From positions 5,766,001 to 5,830,000 of the forward strand of contig NC_092326.1 of assembly GCF_036785885.1 (NCBI RefSeq): 64,000 nucleotides of DNA, given 5' to 3'. Shown in pieces: positions 25,686 to 36,194 of the stretch; the first letter of the stretch is position 1, and each line of letters starts with the position of its first letter. The notes beneath the pieces are model-generated. The model worked only from the letters and a program-made list of their open reading frames with translations. It had not been told where the DNA came from and searched no databases. This DNA is from Coffea arabica (taxonomy: Eukaryota; Streptophyta; Magnoliopsida; Gentianales; Rubiaceae). The position numbers and the translations under genes were made by a program.

Positions 25686-25750
25686 CCAATGAAAATGCAG
25701 ATAATGATATTCAAAGATAAGGACCTGGGCCGACCCTTCTCATATTTATA
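25686..25750 (+). promoter_or_regulatory. Lhcb1-B core promoter (CCAAT, GATAAGG, TATA)
   Basis: CCAAT at 25686-25690, GATAAGG I-box at 25716-25722 and TATTTATA at 25743-25750, about 100 bp before the start codon. The whole block from about 25475 to the ATG is a close direct copy of 32719-33093 upstream of Lhcb1-C. Confidence 0.75.
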
Positions 25751-25851
25751 CGTTCTGTTGTGTATGGGCCATCAAACTCAAGCCACAAGCAACATTGTAT
25801 AATTCCAACTGCCTTCAATAGTTCCATTCAGGTGCTAATCTCAATCATACA

Positions 25852-26646
25852 ATGGCTGCCTCAACTATGGCTCTCTCCTCCCCGTCCTTCGCCGGAAAGG
25901 CAGTGAGACTCAACCCCTCCGCCCCTGAGCTGATGGGAAATGGAAGGATCTCAATGAAGAGAACTTCCAGGCCTTCCCCATCTGGCAGCCCATGGTACGG
26001 TCCAGACCGTGTTAAGTATTTGGGCCCATTCTCCGGTGAGCCCCCAAGCTACCTCACCGGCGAATTCCCTGGTGACTACGGTTGGGACACTGCTGGGCTG
26101 TCAGCTGATCCCGAGACCTTTGCCAAGAACCGTGAGCTCGAGGTGATCCACTGCAGATGGGCCATGCTTGGAGCCCTTGGATGCGTCTTCCCCGAGCTCT
26201 TGTCTCGAAATGGAGTCCAGTTCGGTGAGGCTGTGTGGTTCAAGGCTGGATCCCAAATCTTCCAGGAGGGTGGACTCAACTACCTGGGCAACCCAAACTT
26301 GATCCACGCCCAAAGCATCTTGGCTATCTGGGCTTGCCAAGTTGTCTTGATGGGAGCTGTTGAGGGTTACCGTATTGCTGGCGGACCACTCGGTGACGTG
26401 ACCGACCCAATCTACCCCGGTGGCAGCTTTGACCCATTAGGCCTTGCTGACGACCCTGAAGCCTTTGCTGAGCTCAAGGTAAAGGAGATCAAGAATGGTA
26501 GATTGGCCATGTTCTCCATGTTCGGATTCTTTGTCCAGGCTATTGTCACCGGCAAGGGTCCTTTGGAAAATCTTGCTGACCACCTTGCAGACCCTGTTAA
26601 CAACAATGCTTGGGCATATGCCACCAACTTTGTTCCCGGAAAATGA
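25852..26646 (+). CDS. LHCB1: Lhcb1, major LHCII chlorophyll a/b protein (copy B, mosaic)
   Basis: LHCII antenna protein of 264 residues, uninterrupted and intronless, with WYGPDR, helix [13 protein letters not shown], helix C, helix [12 protein letters not shown] and the NFVPGK end all present, so it is likely functional. Its sequence is a mosaic. Up to about codon 172 (near 26370) the diagnostic third positions and residues follow copy C (GKAV spelled with GCAGTG, NGVQFGE, GNPNLIH). From about 26380 on they follow copy A (GGCGGACCACT, GGTGACGTGACC, AAGGTAAAG) and the match runs through the 3' UTR into inverted SS4 sequence. Own changes: AVRLNPS and RPSPSG in the transit and mature N-terminal region. 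A readthrough transcript would run into antisense SS4 exons. Confidence 0.98.
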   Translation: MAASTMALSSPSFAGKAVRLNPSAPELMGNGRISMKRTSRPSPSGSPWYGPDRVKYLGPFSGEPPSYLTGEFPGDYGWDTAGLSADPETFAKNRELEVIHCRWAMLGALGCVFPELLSRNGVQFGEAVWFKAGSQIFQEGGLNYLGNPNLIHAQSILAIWACQVVLMGAVEGYRIAGGPLGDVTDPIYPGGSFDPLGLADDPEAFAELKVKEIKNGRLAMFSMFGFFVQAIVTGKGPLENLADHLADPVNNNAWAYATNFVPGK

Positions 26647-27785
26647 AATTTCTTACTAGGACCAGTCTGATCGATGGATCTGTAACATTCTTGTGAATTA
26701 ATGGAGAATATAAAGTGAATTTTTGTGTGCTTCAATTGAGTCTCGTTTTCTGATTCTCTATTATGTAGCATGCACTTTTTTGCTTTTGTTTTTGGCACTA
26801 TATTATCAGGTGGAGTTTTAGAGAAAAGCCTCGCTGTTGCAAATTGTCATCATGAAATCTGCCGGAGAAGTTTTACCCTGGAATAAGAGGCACCTTACAA
26901 TTTGGATTATAATATGTCGGTACTTTTGTTTCATGGTGAAACAAGAACTCGAAATAAGTAAGAGGAATTGAGTGATCTTTGAATAAAAACACTGATTTAG
27001 GTGATCAAGAAAACAAAGACTTCCACTTCTCCCCGTCACCAAATCTTTATGGCTCCTAAATTCTTCTCAGAAATAACAAGAAATTACTTCGTTTCTTGCC
27101 TAGCCGGCTTACACTTCCAGATGTATGAGACGACAGCAATGAGACATGATTCAGAAAAGAGACATGCACAAGAAACCCTTCAATTGTGGGAGTAGATAAA
27201 AGCTCTTTACAAGTATTTGATCTTCAGATTTCACTTGATGTGCCTCTGTATCTGTACATTCTCAAACTTTAAACCTAGCAAAGGCAAGTAGTATAATAAT
27301 TCTGATCTGAAGTCTATAATATCTAAGAGAAACTTTACCAAAAATAGATTGTTAAGACAAGCATGCCATAAAACTTAAATGTGAGAAAAAGGAGTTTTAT
27401 TGTCTTCGAAAAAATCATCAAAGAAGGAGCCAGAAGAGAATAATCACACCGTCATGAAATTAAAATAAGTTGATCATCAGAATATTGAACCTAAATTTCA
27501 AGTATGGAACTCAAAAAGGCAGGTGGTGCTACTAAATCAAGGGAAATTAGTGCAATAAATCAAGTATCTTTTCACAAGTATCATGGTTTAAAAACAAAAT
27601 TAGAACTAATTTTCTACCAGTAAATATCCAAATCAGACTCTTTCTTTGACATCATTTCACTTTGGTAGTTGTCATGTATTTTGTTTGAACTTGATTCTCA
27701 GTGTATCTTCTTCTTATCTTGGTAACTGATAGATGCTTCAATACAATTTGAAAAGGATTTTTTTTTTAATGTATGATGTGTGCAT

Positions 27786-27788
<3 letters not shown>

Positions 27789-27830
<42 letters not shown>

Positions 27831-27990
27831 TGGACAGACAGACAGACAGAGAGAATGTGTACATGAGTCGGAGGGAATCCGTAATTTTACAGATCGAGCA
27901 AAATGTGTGTAACATGTTTGGGTACTTGCAGTCTTTGTTAATGTTTGCGTGTGTGTGTATATATTTATGAGAGAGAGAGAGAGAGAGAGA
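27789..27990. repeat. GA/GACA microsatellite cluster
   Basis: A (GA)n run at 27789-27828 passes into GACA units (27829-27850), and a second (GA)n run lies at 27969-27989. It is the inverted counterpart of the CT cluster in SS4 intron 15, with expanded length. Confidence 0.9.
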
Positions 27991-28278
27991 CATTTCCAAG
28001 GCTTCATCAGTAACTAAACCAGAAGCATTTCAGGGCATTTCAGGTTTAGCTTTTGCCTCAAGTGACTTTTATCTGCAGAGACTGAACCCTTTATCAAGTG
28101 GAGCTAGCTTTGAAAATAAAAATTCCATAACAAAAGAAGTGGAGCTAACTTAATGCATGCAATTGTGGGTAAATCTTGTTATCCAACATGCGAAGCAGAG
28201 AAACACTCGAAGCTTTTGATTTAGTGCTTAAAGAGGGAAATGAATAGACAGTTTATACATCTATGAATTAGGAATGAC

Positions 28279-28557
28279 CTGCTCATCAGCCGTCAAAAAT
28301 GTGAATCCATTTCTGAACTCTTCAGGAATTGTATCATCGTCAACATCAAAAATACTGTAAGAGCAATAAAAAACATAACTCAATTCTCCAAGTGTTATTT
28401 GACCAGTCAAATATTCACAGTTAAAATATCATGTAGTGATTACTCCACCTGTCATTTAGACCTCCATATATAAAACGAGCTAGAGACTCATCATGCTTCA
28501 ATAACAATCTTGCATTTCATGACTCTGAAACTGGTTGGCTATGTCTTCAAATTCCCT
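28279..28557 (-). pseudogene. Truncated SS4 exon 13-15 fragment
   Basis: On the minus strand, exon 15 (28279-28354) is preserved with its splice acceptor. Exon 13 starts at 28557 after a normal CAG acceptor but lacks one A in the stretch matching HENAR, which shifts the frame. About 185 bp matching 19331-19515 are gone, removing the end of exon 13 (including SIFEPCGLTQ), intron 13 and most of exon 14. Exon 16 is absent. The fragment cannot make a glucosyltransferase. It lies antisense to transcription from Lhcb1-B. Confidence 0.9.
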
Positions 28558-28625
28558 CTGTATAAAAACGTTAGAGACAATAGTTTGAAAGCAAAGCATA
28601 TGAAAACATAAACCTTCAACAGAGC

Positions 28626-30217
28626 TGTTGGTTTTTTGGGGCATAAACTAAGAAACAACACCTTAGTGTTGCAAAAAAAACTTATAAGAAACTTGTACTG
28701 AAGGTAGAAAATGAGCTCATGTTATTCATTCATTAACTCACTATTTATAGTGATTACATGAAAGAAACTAATAAAATATTCAACTAACAATTGTCTTAAA
28801 AATCTCAACAAAATATAATCTTCCTCTACTAGCAAATCTTCTCTAAAATATTTGTTAACAAACCAACATGATCTTTGGTTAACAAATATCCTTATTCTTC
28901 TAATAACTAAATTATTTTGATATCAAACATAATCTAACAAAATTTGTAGGAAAAGTTGGCACATCTCAACACTCCTCTTTGCCACTTTTGCTGCAGATTT
29001 TGAATTGTTTTCTCACTTCTTTGAATCTTGTTTTGGACAAGACTTTTGTAAGAAGTTCTGCAACTGATGATTAAACTTGCAATGAACTTCTTCTTTTAGA
29101 TTTTTATGCAAGCTAAATATTAGTCTTGCAACAAACCACTTCTTTTGTCTTCTCATGTCATACTCCAAATAGAAGATGATCTTTTTTTATGTTTCCAAAT
29201 AACCTTCTCATAGGTTCAAAGTAAAACACCTTTCGACAATATTTGAAATTACATAGAAATATGAAATTCTACATGGTTCTTCATTTTGTTATCACCATCA
29301 AAATCTGTAGACTCAAAAACAGCAATATTATAATCTTGATAAACATCAGGAATCAATTTGATATCTCCTGATTTATCAATGATCTCCTCCTGAATTTTTT
29401 CAGGATCTGAATTCTTGATTTCTTCATCATGTTCCACTTTAGAATTGTCAAAATTTGACTAATTCATAATGAAACTTTTTCTTTTTATTTTAATTGAGAA
29501 TAATTTATTCTCAGTCAAATCATTGGCCATTATCCTTGTGAAAACGGCATAAAAAACTGATATGTGAATGCTAGCCTTGAATCTCTATCTAACTGCAACT
29601 CCGTGGTCTCTAATTTGTATATCCATCAGCTCTTCAAATGCTGGCAAAACAAAATTCGTCTCCACCATATCCCGTAGATCATTGACTACCAAATAAGTCC
29701 AAAATTTTATGGCTCAAATTTGGTAAGTTTCACAACTAAAAGTTGAAATATTTGACAAAAAATTCATTCCTGTCATGACTTTGAACTTATAAAGGATCTT
29801 CACCAATGCACTCACTCTAAAAAAAAAAAAAAAAAAGACTCAGGCCCTTAAGATAGGCTCTTGATACCACTTTGTTGGTTTTTTGGGGCATAAACTAAGA
29901 AACAACACCTTAGTGTTGGAAAAAAAACTTATAAGAAACTTGTATTAAAGGTGAAAATGAGTTTATGTTATTCATTCATTAACTCACTATTTATAGTGAT
30001 TACATGAAAGAAACTAGCAAAATATCCAACTAACAATTATCCTAAAAATCTCAACAAAATATAATCTTCTTCTACTAGCAAATCTTAGCTAAAATATTTG
30101 TTAACAAACCAACTTAATCTTTGGTTATCAAATATCCTTATTCTTCTAATAACTAAATTATTTTGATATCAAACATAATCTAACAAAATTTGTAGGAAAA
30201 GTTGGCATATCTCAACA
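28626..30217 (-). mobile_element. Small non-autonomous LTR retrotransposon
   Basis: Direct repeats of about 346 bp (28626-28971 and 29873-30217) begin TGTTGG and end CAACA, and are flanked by the 5-bp duplication AGAGC (28621-28625 and 30218-30222). SS4 intron 12 (around 19165-19185) carries the uninterrupted site, so the insertion postdates the inverted duplication. On the minus strand the 5' LTR is followed by TGGTATCAAGAGCC, a primer site for initiator-Met tRNA, and a purine tract GGCAAAGAGGAG precedes the 3' LTR. The 0.9-kb interior has no gag or pol, only a 62-codon ORF (29249-29437), so it depends on other elements. The LTRs differ at several positions. Confidence 0.92.
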
Positions 30218-31405
30218 AGAGCTACTGAAGAAAGATAACCTAAACTCCGTTGCTTGTAATTTACTTCAGAAAATAAGATAAACAGGAGGATATTCCAAAA
30301 TGTTAAAAAACCTGAAGATCCATTAAATATCTATAATGAGGTAACCTAGGAATTGATTGAATAAACTAGGGCATGACCTTGTGCACTAATTCTGGTGTTT
30401 GACAGTTATGAATATACACACACAGCCAAGAATGTGTGAGAGTTCCAAATGACACCTCCTTCCAATTAAATAGATTGACTAGGCATCTTATGAATCCAAA
30501 GATCCCTGAGGTCCTGTACTACATATTGTGTTGAAGACTTGAAGTACTACCAAAAATAAAATTGAACACTTCAACTCTAAGATAAACAATACTTGCGTTG
30601 TTAGGTGAGCAATTATGAGCCAAGCAATTAAGACTTCCAAATTGTGCTAGCCACTTAAAGAGTAGAACTAAAACCAGTACAAGGAAAATATGAAGGAAAA
30701 AAGGTGGTAGATGCGGCCAAGCTCTAATATCATTTGGGCCAACAATTTGTGGAGTAAGTTTGGCCTGGATGGAATATTCGAACAAGGAGATGTTCGAGGA
30801 ACAATGAGATGTTCGAGGAACGTTAAAAGTAATTTCAAGGTTTTCGGGACTCTTTGGCGGTTTTGTGCTTAGAAAATCAAGGAGAAAGCGATTTGATGTG
30901 AGCTGCAATTAGGAAAAAAGAGGAGGTTGTTCTACTAACCACTTCTAGGATGAAATAGACACCATACATGGAATTAGAATTACGTCCAAGATTTCAAGAC
31001 ATGCATAATAACACTAGAAGCCCTTAATTGTTAATCAACAAGAGAAGAGTATAAACATGGGAGTTCAAATACCCCAGGCCTACATCCAAAATTGTTACTT
31101 GAAATGAAACTTAAAAAATAACCAAGAAAAAACCTGACTTACAAAAAAGTTAAGATCTAGAATACAATGCATTGATCTTCTGCACTGTAAGCCACTGCTA
31201 TTTACTGTGGTCTATTTGGAAGATAAGAAAGAAGAATAAGGTATTAAACAATGCTCTTCTTCATTGATTAAATTTATCAGAGGGTCAGAAGCTAGTTCAT
31301 TTTCCTTGGGGATGTCGATTCAGTGATTACTTTGCAAAAATTGTGGAAATGCTTCAATGGAGAAGATTGAATGAATAGATCGGTGAAGAGAATGCTACCG
31401 TACAC

Positions 31406-31808
31406 CATGGTTCGCCGTCGCGGGTTGCGGTCATATCGCGGTTTCGGTTGTTTCACATCCGTTGCGGCATATTATTTTGAATATCGGGTGATATGCACAT
31501 TATAGCACATAGAAATTTTCAAAAAATCTGAAAAAATTACTAAAATTAGAAAATACAAAAAAGACATAATTTGAAAAAATATCTGAGTCGACTCTAAGTT
31601 GACTCGAATATATCGGCTGATACCATGCATCACGAATTCGAATAGACTAATATCGGCCGAGTATCATATTCGCGATTTGGGGATCGGCATTATACCGGTC
31701 CCTTTGTTCCGGTTACGATTCAGCCGATTCGTATCGGAATCGATCGATATTGCTAACCATGCCGTACATTGTTAAGATACGAATCGGCCAATATTGCTAA
31801 CCATGCCG
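31406..31808. mobile_element. 403-bp hAT-like insertion with CATGGTT ends
   Basis: Compared with the uninterrupted copy near 18000, 403 bp are inserted and flanked by the 8-bp duplication CCGTACAC (31398-31405 and 31809-31816). The ends are short inverted repeats (CATGGTTCGC against CATGGTTAGC). Near the right end about 55 bp are repeated, including a second CCGTACA, which suggests a local duplication after insertion. Internal CG-rich words such as ATCGGCCGA recur. Confidence 0.75.
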
Positions 31809-32927
31809 CCGTACACTGTTAAATCATTGTTAACAAATTCATAAATCTCAGAAAATTTTATACAAAGAATTAGACTCTAAAGTGTACTTGCATGGTGGAT
31901 CAAATGATATCCTTACCTCCGAGAAGAAAATCATCTATTATGGATGCATGATACCAAGTCAACATATTTTTAAGAGATTCGAGATACATCATTGGTAGGT
32001 TGTGCATCAATTTTTTGATAGAGTAACTACATACGCAATTTTCAAGGATAGCCTAACAATTTCCAACAAATTGTAAGCTGGAAGAGAATCTACCAGCTGA
32101 CATTCTACCAATGCAAGCTTTCAGAATAAACTAGATCAGATCTATGAACAAGCAAATGAGTTGCCAATTTTTGTTAGGAAAGAAGTCAACATAAAAAGGT
32201 TTAGGAAATAACCGCATACAGTCTTTGTAGATTTTCAATCTGTTATTTTAGTTGGGGATCAACTTTAAGTCCCTCCTGCATTCATCTTATCTGTAGGATA
32301 TCATTCCATTTGAAGCACTTTAACAAACCAGTAGTATCCATGACAAAAATCTTAATGGTTCAAGGTGGATTTTAATACAATAAGAAAAGAGACGAATTAT
32401 TTATGACATCTAATTTATCTTTTGTGTTAGTGAAACTAAAAGACAGAAAAATTCTAATCTGCAGATAAAGTAATCCCTCCATTCCATGTTATGTGTCAGA
32501 GTAACTATTTTCTAATCAGCCCATATCATTTGTGATTTGAAAAGTAAAAAAATGTAAAGTAATTTTCTATTTTACCCCTCATATAAAATTTACAATGAAA
32601 GATTCTAGAAGCAATAATTAACCGCTAAAATTAAGACTAAATGTTTAGTTAAAAGGAAAATATAAAACCTTGATTTGTCAACTGATGTGACTTGATTTGT
32701 AAATTAATGTTTGCTTAAATCTTAGAAGATGTTCCTCTATCCCCTGGTACAAATGGCAGTCCTTGGTTGGTTAGAAGATTAAACATCTGCATTGGGTGAG
32801 ATTTTTGGGACATGACACGGAAAAACTCAATGAGAAAGAAAATGGAAAATGAAGATCCAAATGTTGTGGTTGTGGTTTAGCCATTGCTAAATGGGCATTC
32901 AATATCAAGCCCTCAAAATGTCAGCAA

Positions 32928-32992
32928 CCAATGAAAATACAGATAATGATATTCAAAGATAAGGACCTGGGCCGACCCTTCTCGTATTTATA
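32928..32992 (+). promoter_or_regulatory. Lhcb1-C core promoter (CCAAT, GATAAGG, TATA)
   Basis: CCAAT at 32928-32932, GATAAGG at 32958-32964 and TATTTATA at 32985-32992, with the same spacing as the Lhcb1-B promoter. The direct copy shared with B starts at about 32719, right at the end of the inverted SS4 arm. Confidence 0.75.
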
Positions 32993-33093
32993 CGTTCCAT
33001 TGTGCATGGGCCATCAAACTCAAGCCACAAGCAACATTGTGTAATTCCTACTGCCTTCAATAGTTCCATTCAGGTGCTAATCTCAATCATACA

Positions 33094-33888
33094 ATGGCTG
33101 CCTCAACTATGGCTCTCTCCTCCCCGTCCTTCGCCGGAAAGGCAGTGAAACTCAACCCCTCCGCCCCTGAGCTGATGGGAAATGGAAGGATCTCAATGAA
33201 GAGAACTTCCAGGCCTGCCCCATCTGGCAGCCCGTGGTACGGCCGAGACCGTGTTCAGTACTTGGGCCCATTCTCCGGTGAGCCCCCAAGCTACCTCACC
33301 GGCGAATTCCCCGGAGACTATGGTTGGGACACTGCTGGGCTGTCAGCTGATCCCGAGACCTTTGCCAAGAACCGTGAGCTCGAGGTGATCCACTGCAGAT
33401 GGGCCATGCTTGGAGCCCTTGGATGCGTCTTCCCCGAGCTCTTGTCTCGAAATGGAGTCCAGTTCGGTGAGGCTGTGTGGTTCAAGGCTGGATCCCAAAT
33501 CTTCCAGGAGGGTGGACTCAACTACCTGGGCAACCCAAACTTGATCCACGCCCAAAGCATCTTGGCTATCTGGGCTTGCCAAGTTGTCTTGATGGGAGCT
33601 GTTGAGGGTTACCGTGTTGCCGGTGGACCACTCGGTGAGGTGACTGACCCAATTTACCCAGGTGGCAGTTTTGACCCATTAGGCCTTGCTGACGATCCAG
33701 AGGCATTTGCTGAGCTAAAGGTGAAGGAGATCAAGAATGGTAGGTTGGCCATGTTCTCAATGTTCGGCTTCTTTGTCCAGGCCATAGTCACTGGAAAGGG
33801 TCCATTGGAGAATCTTGCTGACCACCTTGCGGATCCAGTTAACAACAACGCTTGGGCTTATGCAACAAACTTTGTCCCTGGAAAATGA
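33094..33888 (+). CDS. LHCB1: Lhcb1, major LHCII chlorophyll a/b protein (copy C, variant motif)
   Basis: 264-residue LHCII antenna protein, intronless, same start (MAAST) and C-terminus (NFVPGK) as the other copies. Chlorophyll-binding helices B, C and A are intact. Two changes stand out in the mature N-terminal segment: WYGRDRVQY where A and B have WYGPDRVKY. The Trp, Tyr and last Arg of the WYxxxR trimerisation motif remain, but Pro is Arg and Lys is Gln. It also has YRVAGG and GEVTDP. Its promoter and 5' part match copy B; its 3' part and 3' UTR differ from both A and B at many synonymous sites. It is probably an active gene in the same light-regulated set. Confidence 0.97.
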   Translation: MAASTMALSSPSFAGKAVKLNPSAPELMGNGRISMKRTSRPAPSGSPWYGRDRVQYLGPFSGEPPSYLTGEFPGDYGWDTAGLSADPETFAKNRELEVIHCRWAMLGALGCVFPELLSRNGVQFGEAVWFKAGSQIFQEGGLNYLGNPNLIHAQSILAIWACQVVLMGAVEGYRVAGGPLGEVTDPIYPGGSFDPLGLADDPEAFAELKVKEIKNGRLAMFSMFGFFVQAIVTGKGPLENLADHLADPVNNNAWAYATNFVPGK

Positions 33889-34410
33889 GTTTGAGCGGTG
33901 ATTGTAATTTGTGAATCCAAAAGTGTGTATAGTGAGCCCCTAAAGTGATCTGTTTGTGAGCATCGAGCTCGGCTCGCGGCTGAATATTAGCATGTTATAT
34001 TGGTGGAAATTGGTCCAAGCTAATGCCAAACGAGTTTTTTTTTTTTTTTTTTTTTGTGCAGTATTTTGTTGATTTTCTTTGCAATCTTTTCCACCCCCTA
34101 AAAGTTGCCGGAAAAAAGATAAAAGCATAGAATTCAAAGTGGTGGAACGTAAAGGCAAAAAACACAATTAAAGTTAAAAAATATAAAAGCTTGAGCTTGT
34201 CAAGTCAAATTGTTTATAGAAACTTATTTCAATTACAGTTTACTCCATCAAGAATCTACCATAAATTTTGTTTCGTACGGTGCATACTTAATTGCGAAAT
34301 TTTATTACTTTTTATTTACTGCATGTGCTTAGAACGAGTGTAGGGTTGACTTGAGCATCGATGCCTGTTTTAGCAATTATATACTAATTTTTTTTTTTAT
34401 CAAACTTTCT
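33889..34410. other. Region downstream of Lhcb1-C
   Basis: It holds the Lhcb1-C 3' UTR (no match to A or B), a poly-T run at 34036-34057 and AT-rich DNA. No gene is seen. Confidence 0.5.
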
Positions 34411-34803
34411 ACTTCTTCCATCCCATTTTGATAGGCTTGTTTTCTTTTTTCATCCATCCCAAATTATAGTTCACTTTCCAATAAAAGAATATAATTAACT
34501 TTTTATACTTTCTAAAATATCCTTATTTAATGTATTTTGTTATCATTGAATATAACCTACTTTATTTAATACAGTTAATTTTTTTGATCAATAATTGCTT
34601 TGATTCATACCTTGAATGGTATAATTTTTTAGTATTGTTGTTGTAATTAATGTAAATGTATGATGATTAGTTATACTCCTAACATTTATTGTAATTTTTG
34701 AAAACAGTACACTAGATTTAATCTCTTAACAAAGTTGACTAATACTTCTTAAACTGTGTGAGAAGGAACAAAATCAAAACTATCAAAGTGGGATGGAGAG
34801 CAG
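34411..34803. mobile_element. Stowaway/mariner-type MITE
   Basis: The left end reads CTTCTTCCATCCCATTTTG (after a flanking TA) and the right end in reverse complement CTGCTCTCCATCCCACTTTG, followed by TA. This matches the CTCCNTCCNTCCCA-type ends of plant mariner MITEs and their TA target. No ORF; about 390 bp. Confidence 0.7.
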
Positions 34804-34877
34804 TATTATTTAGAAAACTCATTAGTTCACAATGATAAAATTGACATCCTGACAAAAATAAAATAAAATAATTGAAA

Positions 34878-36185
34878 GGGTTATTATTATTTTACCCCCT
34901 TAACGTTCAGTGTCACTGTCAATTTCTCCCTTAACATTACCTTTTAGTCACTTTACCCCCTAAACTAACGGTCAAATTTAACAGAGTTTGTTAATTAAAG
35001 TGAAAAAACATGTTTATCTCTTAAAAATTATTATCGTTTTACCCCCATAAACTATAGACTCATTATCAATTTACCCCCTAGAGTTTTTTATAAGCAATTT
35101 ATCCCACCATTAAACAAACTTAGCAAGTTAAAGAACTTTAGAAGAAAGTACCCTCCTCTTTTTATAATAAATATAGTAAAAAATTTAGAGTGGCTCTTCT
35201 CCTTTTTAGTATCAAGAAAAAAGTCAAAGTGTTAATTTTTTTCTTCTTGGCAATCTTGTTAATATTGAAAAAAATAGAAAGATACGGAGGAGGAGGAGGA
35301 GGGTGGGAGAGAGAGAGAGCTCAATTCTTTTTTTTAATACAAATAAGAAAGAGTTAAATACTTTGTCCGTTTGAATTAGCTATTTTTTGGGGTGTTTTTG
35401 AAAAATTTTACTGTAACAGAGTTTTTATAGTATATTTTGGGATATTTTTAAAAAATATTTTGGGATATTTAAGAGTAGAAGAGTTTTTAGAATATATTTT
35501 GGGATATTTTTTAAACATTAAAAAAATTTAGACTACTTTTACATTTTAGAGTACTTTTTAAAAATTTTAATATAATATTTGAAAAACTAATTTTTCAAAA
35601 ACTCTTGAATCCAAACAAAGCTTTATTTTAAAATCATTTCACTTTTCTATTTACCATCAAATTCCAATTCTAATCCTGACAGTCTTAAAGTAATACGATA
35701 ATGTTAGACTCTTCTTTATTTCTTTCTTACAAAATCTAATTTCCGCCTCCTTCTTTCCTATCTCCTTTTCTTTTCCTAGTATTAATAAGTGTGAAAAAAG
35801 AAATTTGAAAAAGCCCATTTATTTTTATGTTTTTGGATCTCTTAAAGTGAAAAAAAGGAAGAATAGCCATTCCAATTTTTTTATTTTTAATTATATATAA
35901 AAAGGGTAAATATATTTAAAATTTTTTTACCATACTAGTTAAATTAACAATGAGATAAAATGCATAGAAAATAATGTTAGGAATTAAAGCGATTGTATGA
36001 CCATAATTTTAAGGAATAAAGTGATAATAGCAATGTGATAATGCTATAGAATAAAAGGGGTATTTTGTCCAAAATTTCTTAACATGTTGAGTTGAATTCC
36101 TTATGGGGTTGAAGTGATTAAATATAACATTAGGAGATAAACTAATAATAGTGATATAATTTAAGGGGTCAAGTGATAATAACCC
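34878..36185. mobile_element. 1.3-kb non-autonomous MULE-type element
   Basis: The ends are inverted (GGGTTATTAT...ATAATAACCC) and a perfect 9-bp duplication TAATTGAAA flanks them (34869-34877 and 36186-36194). Both subterminal regions alternate TTACCCCCTTAA-like words in inverted orientation, giving long imperfect inverted repeats. No transposase. GGA/GA-rich low-complexity sequence lies at about 35285-35320. Confidence 0.85.
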
Positions 36186-36194
36186 TAATTGAAA

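Larger units (their letters stand above)
26375..32722 (-). repeat. Arm 2 of the inverted duplication (antisense SS4 3' region)
   Basis: This is the reverse complement of about 17093-22380, starting inside the Lhcb1-B coding region and ending at AAATCT (32717-32722), where the sequence jumps to the Lhcb1-C promoter block. It contains an LTR element (28626-30217), a hAT-type insertion (31406-31808) and deletions that removed SS4 exon 16 and parts of exons 13 and 14. No active gene is seen between Lhcb1-B and Lhcb1-C. Confidence 0.92.
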
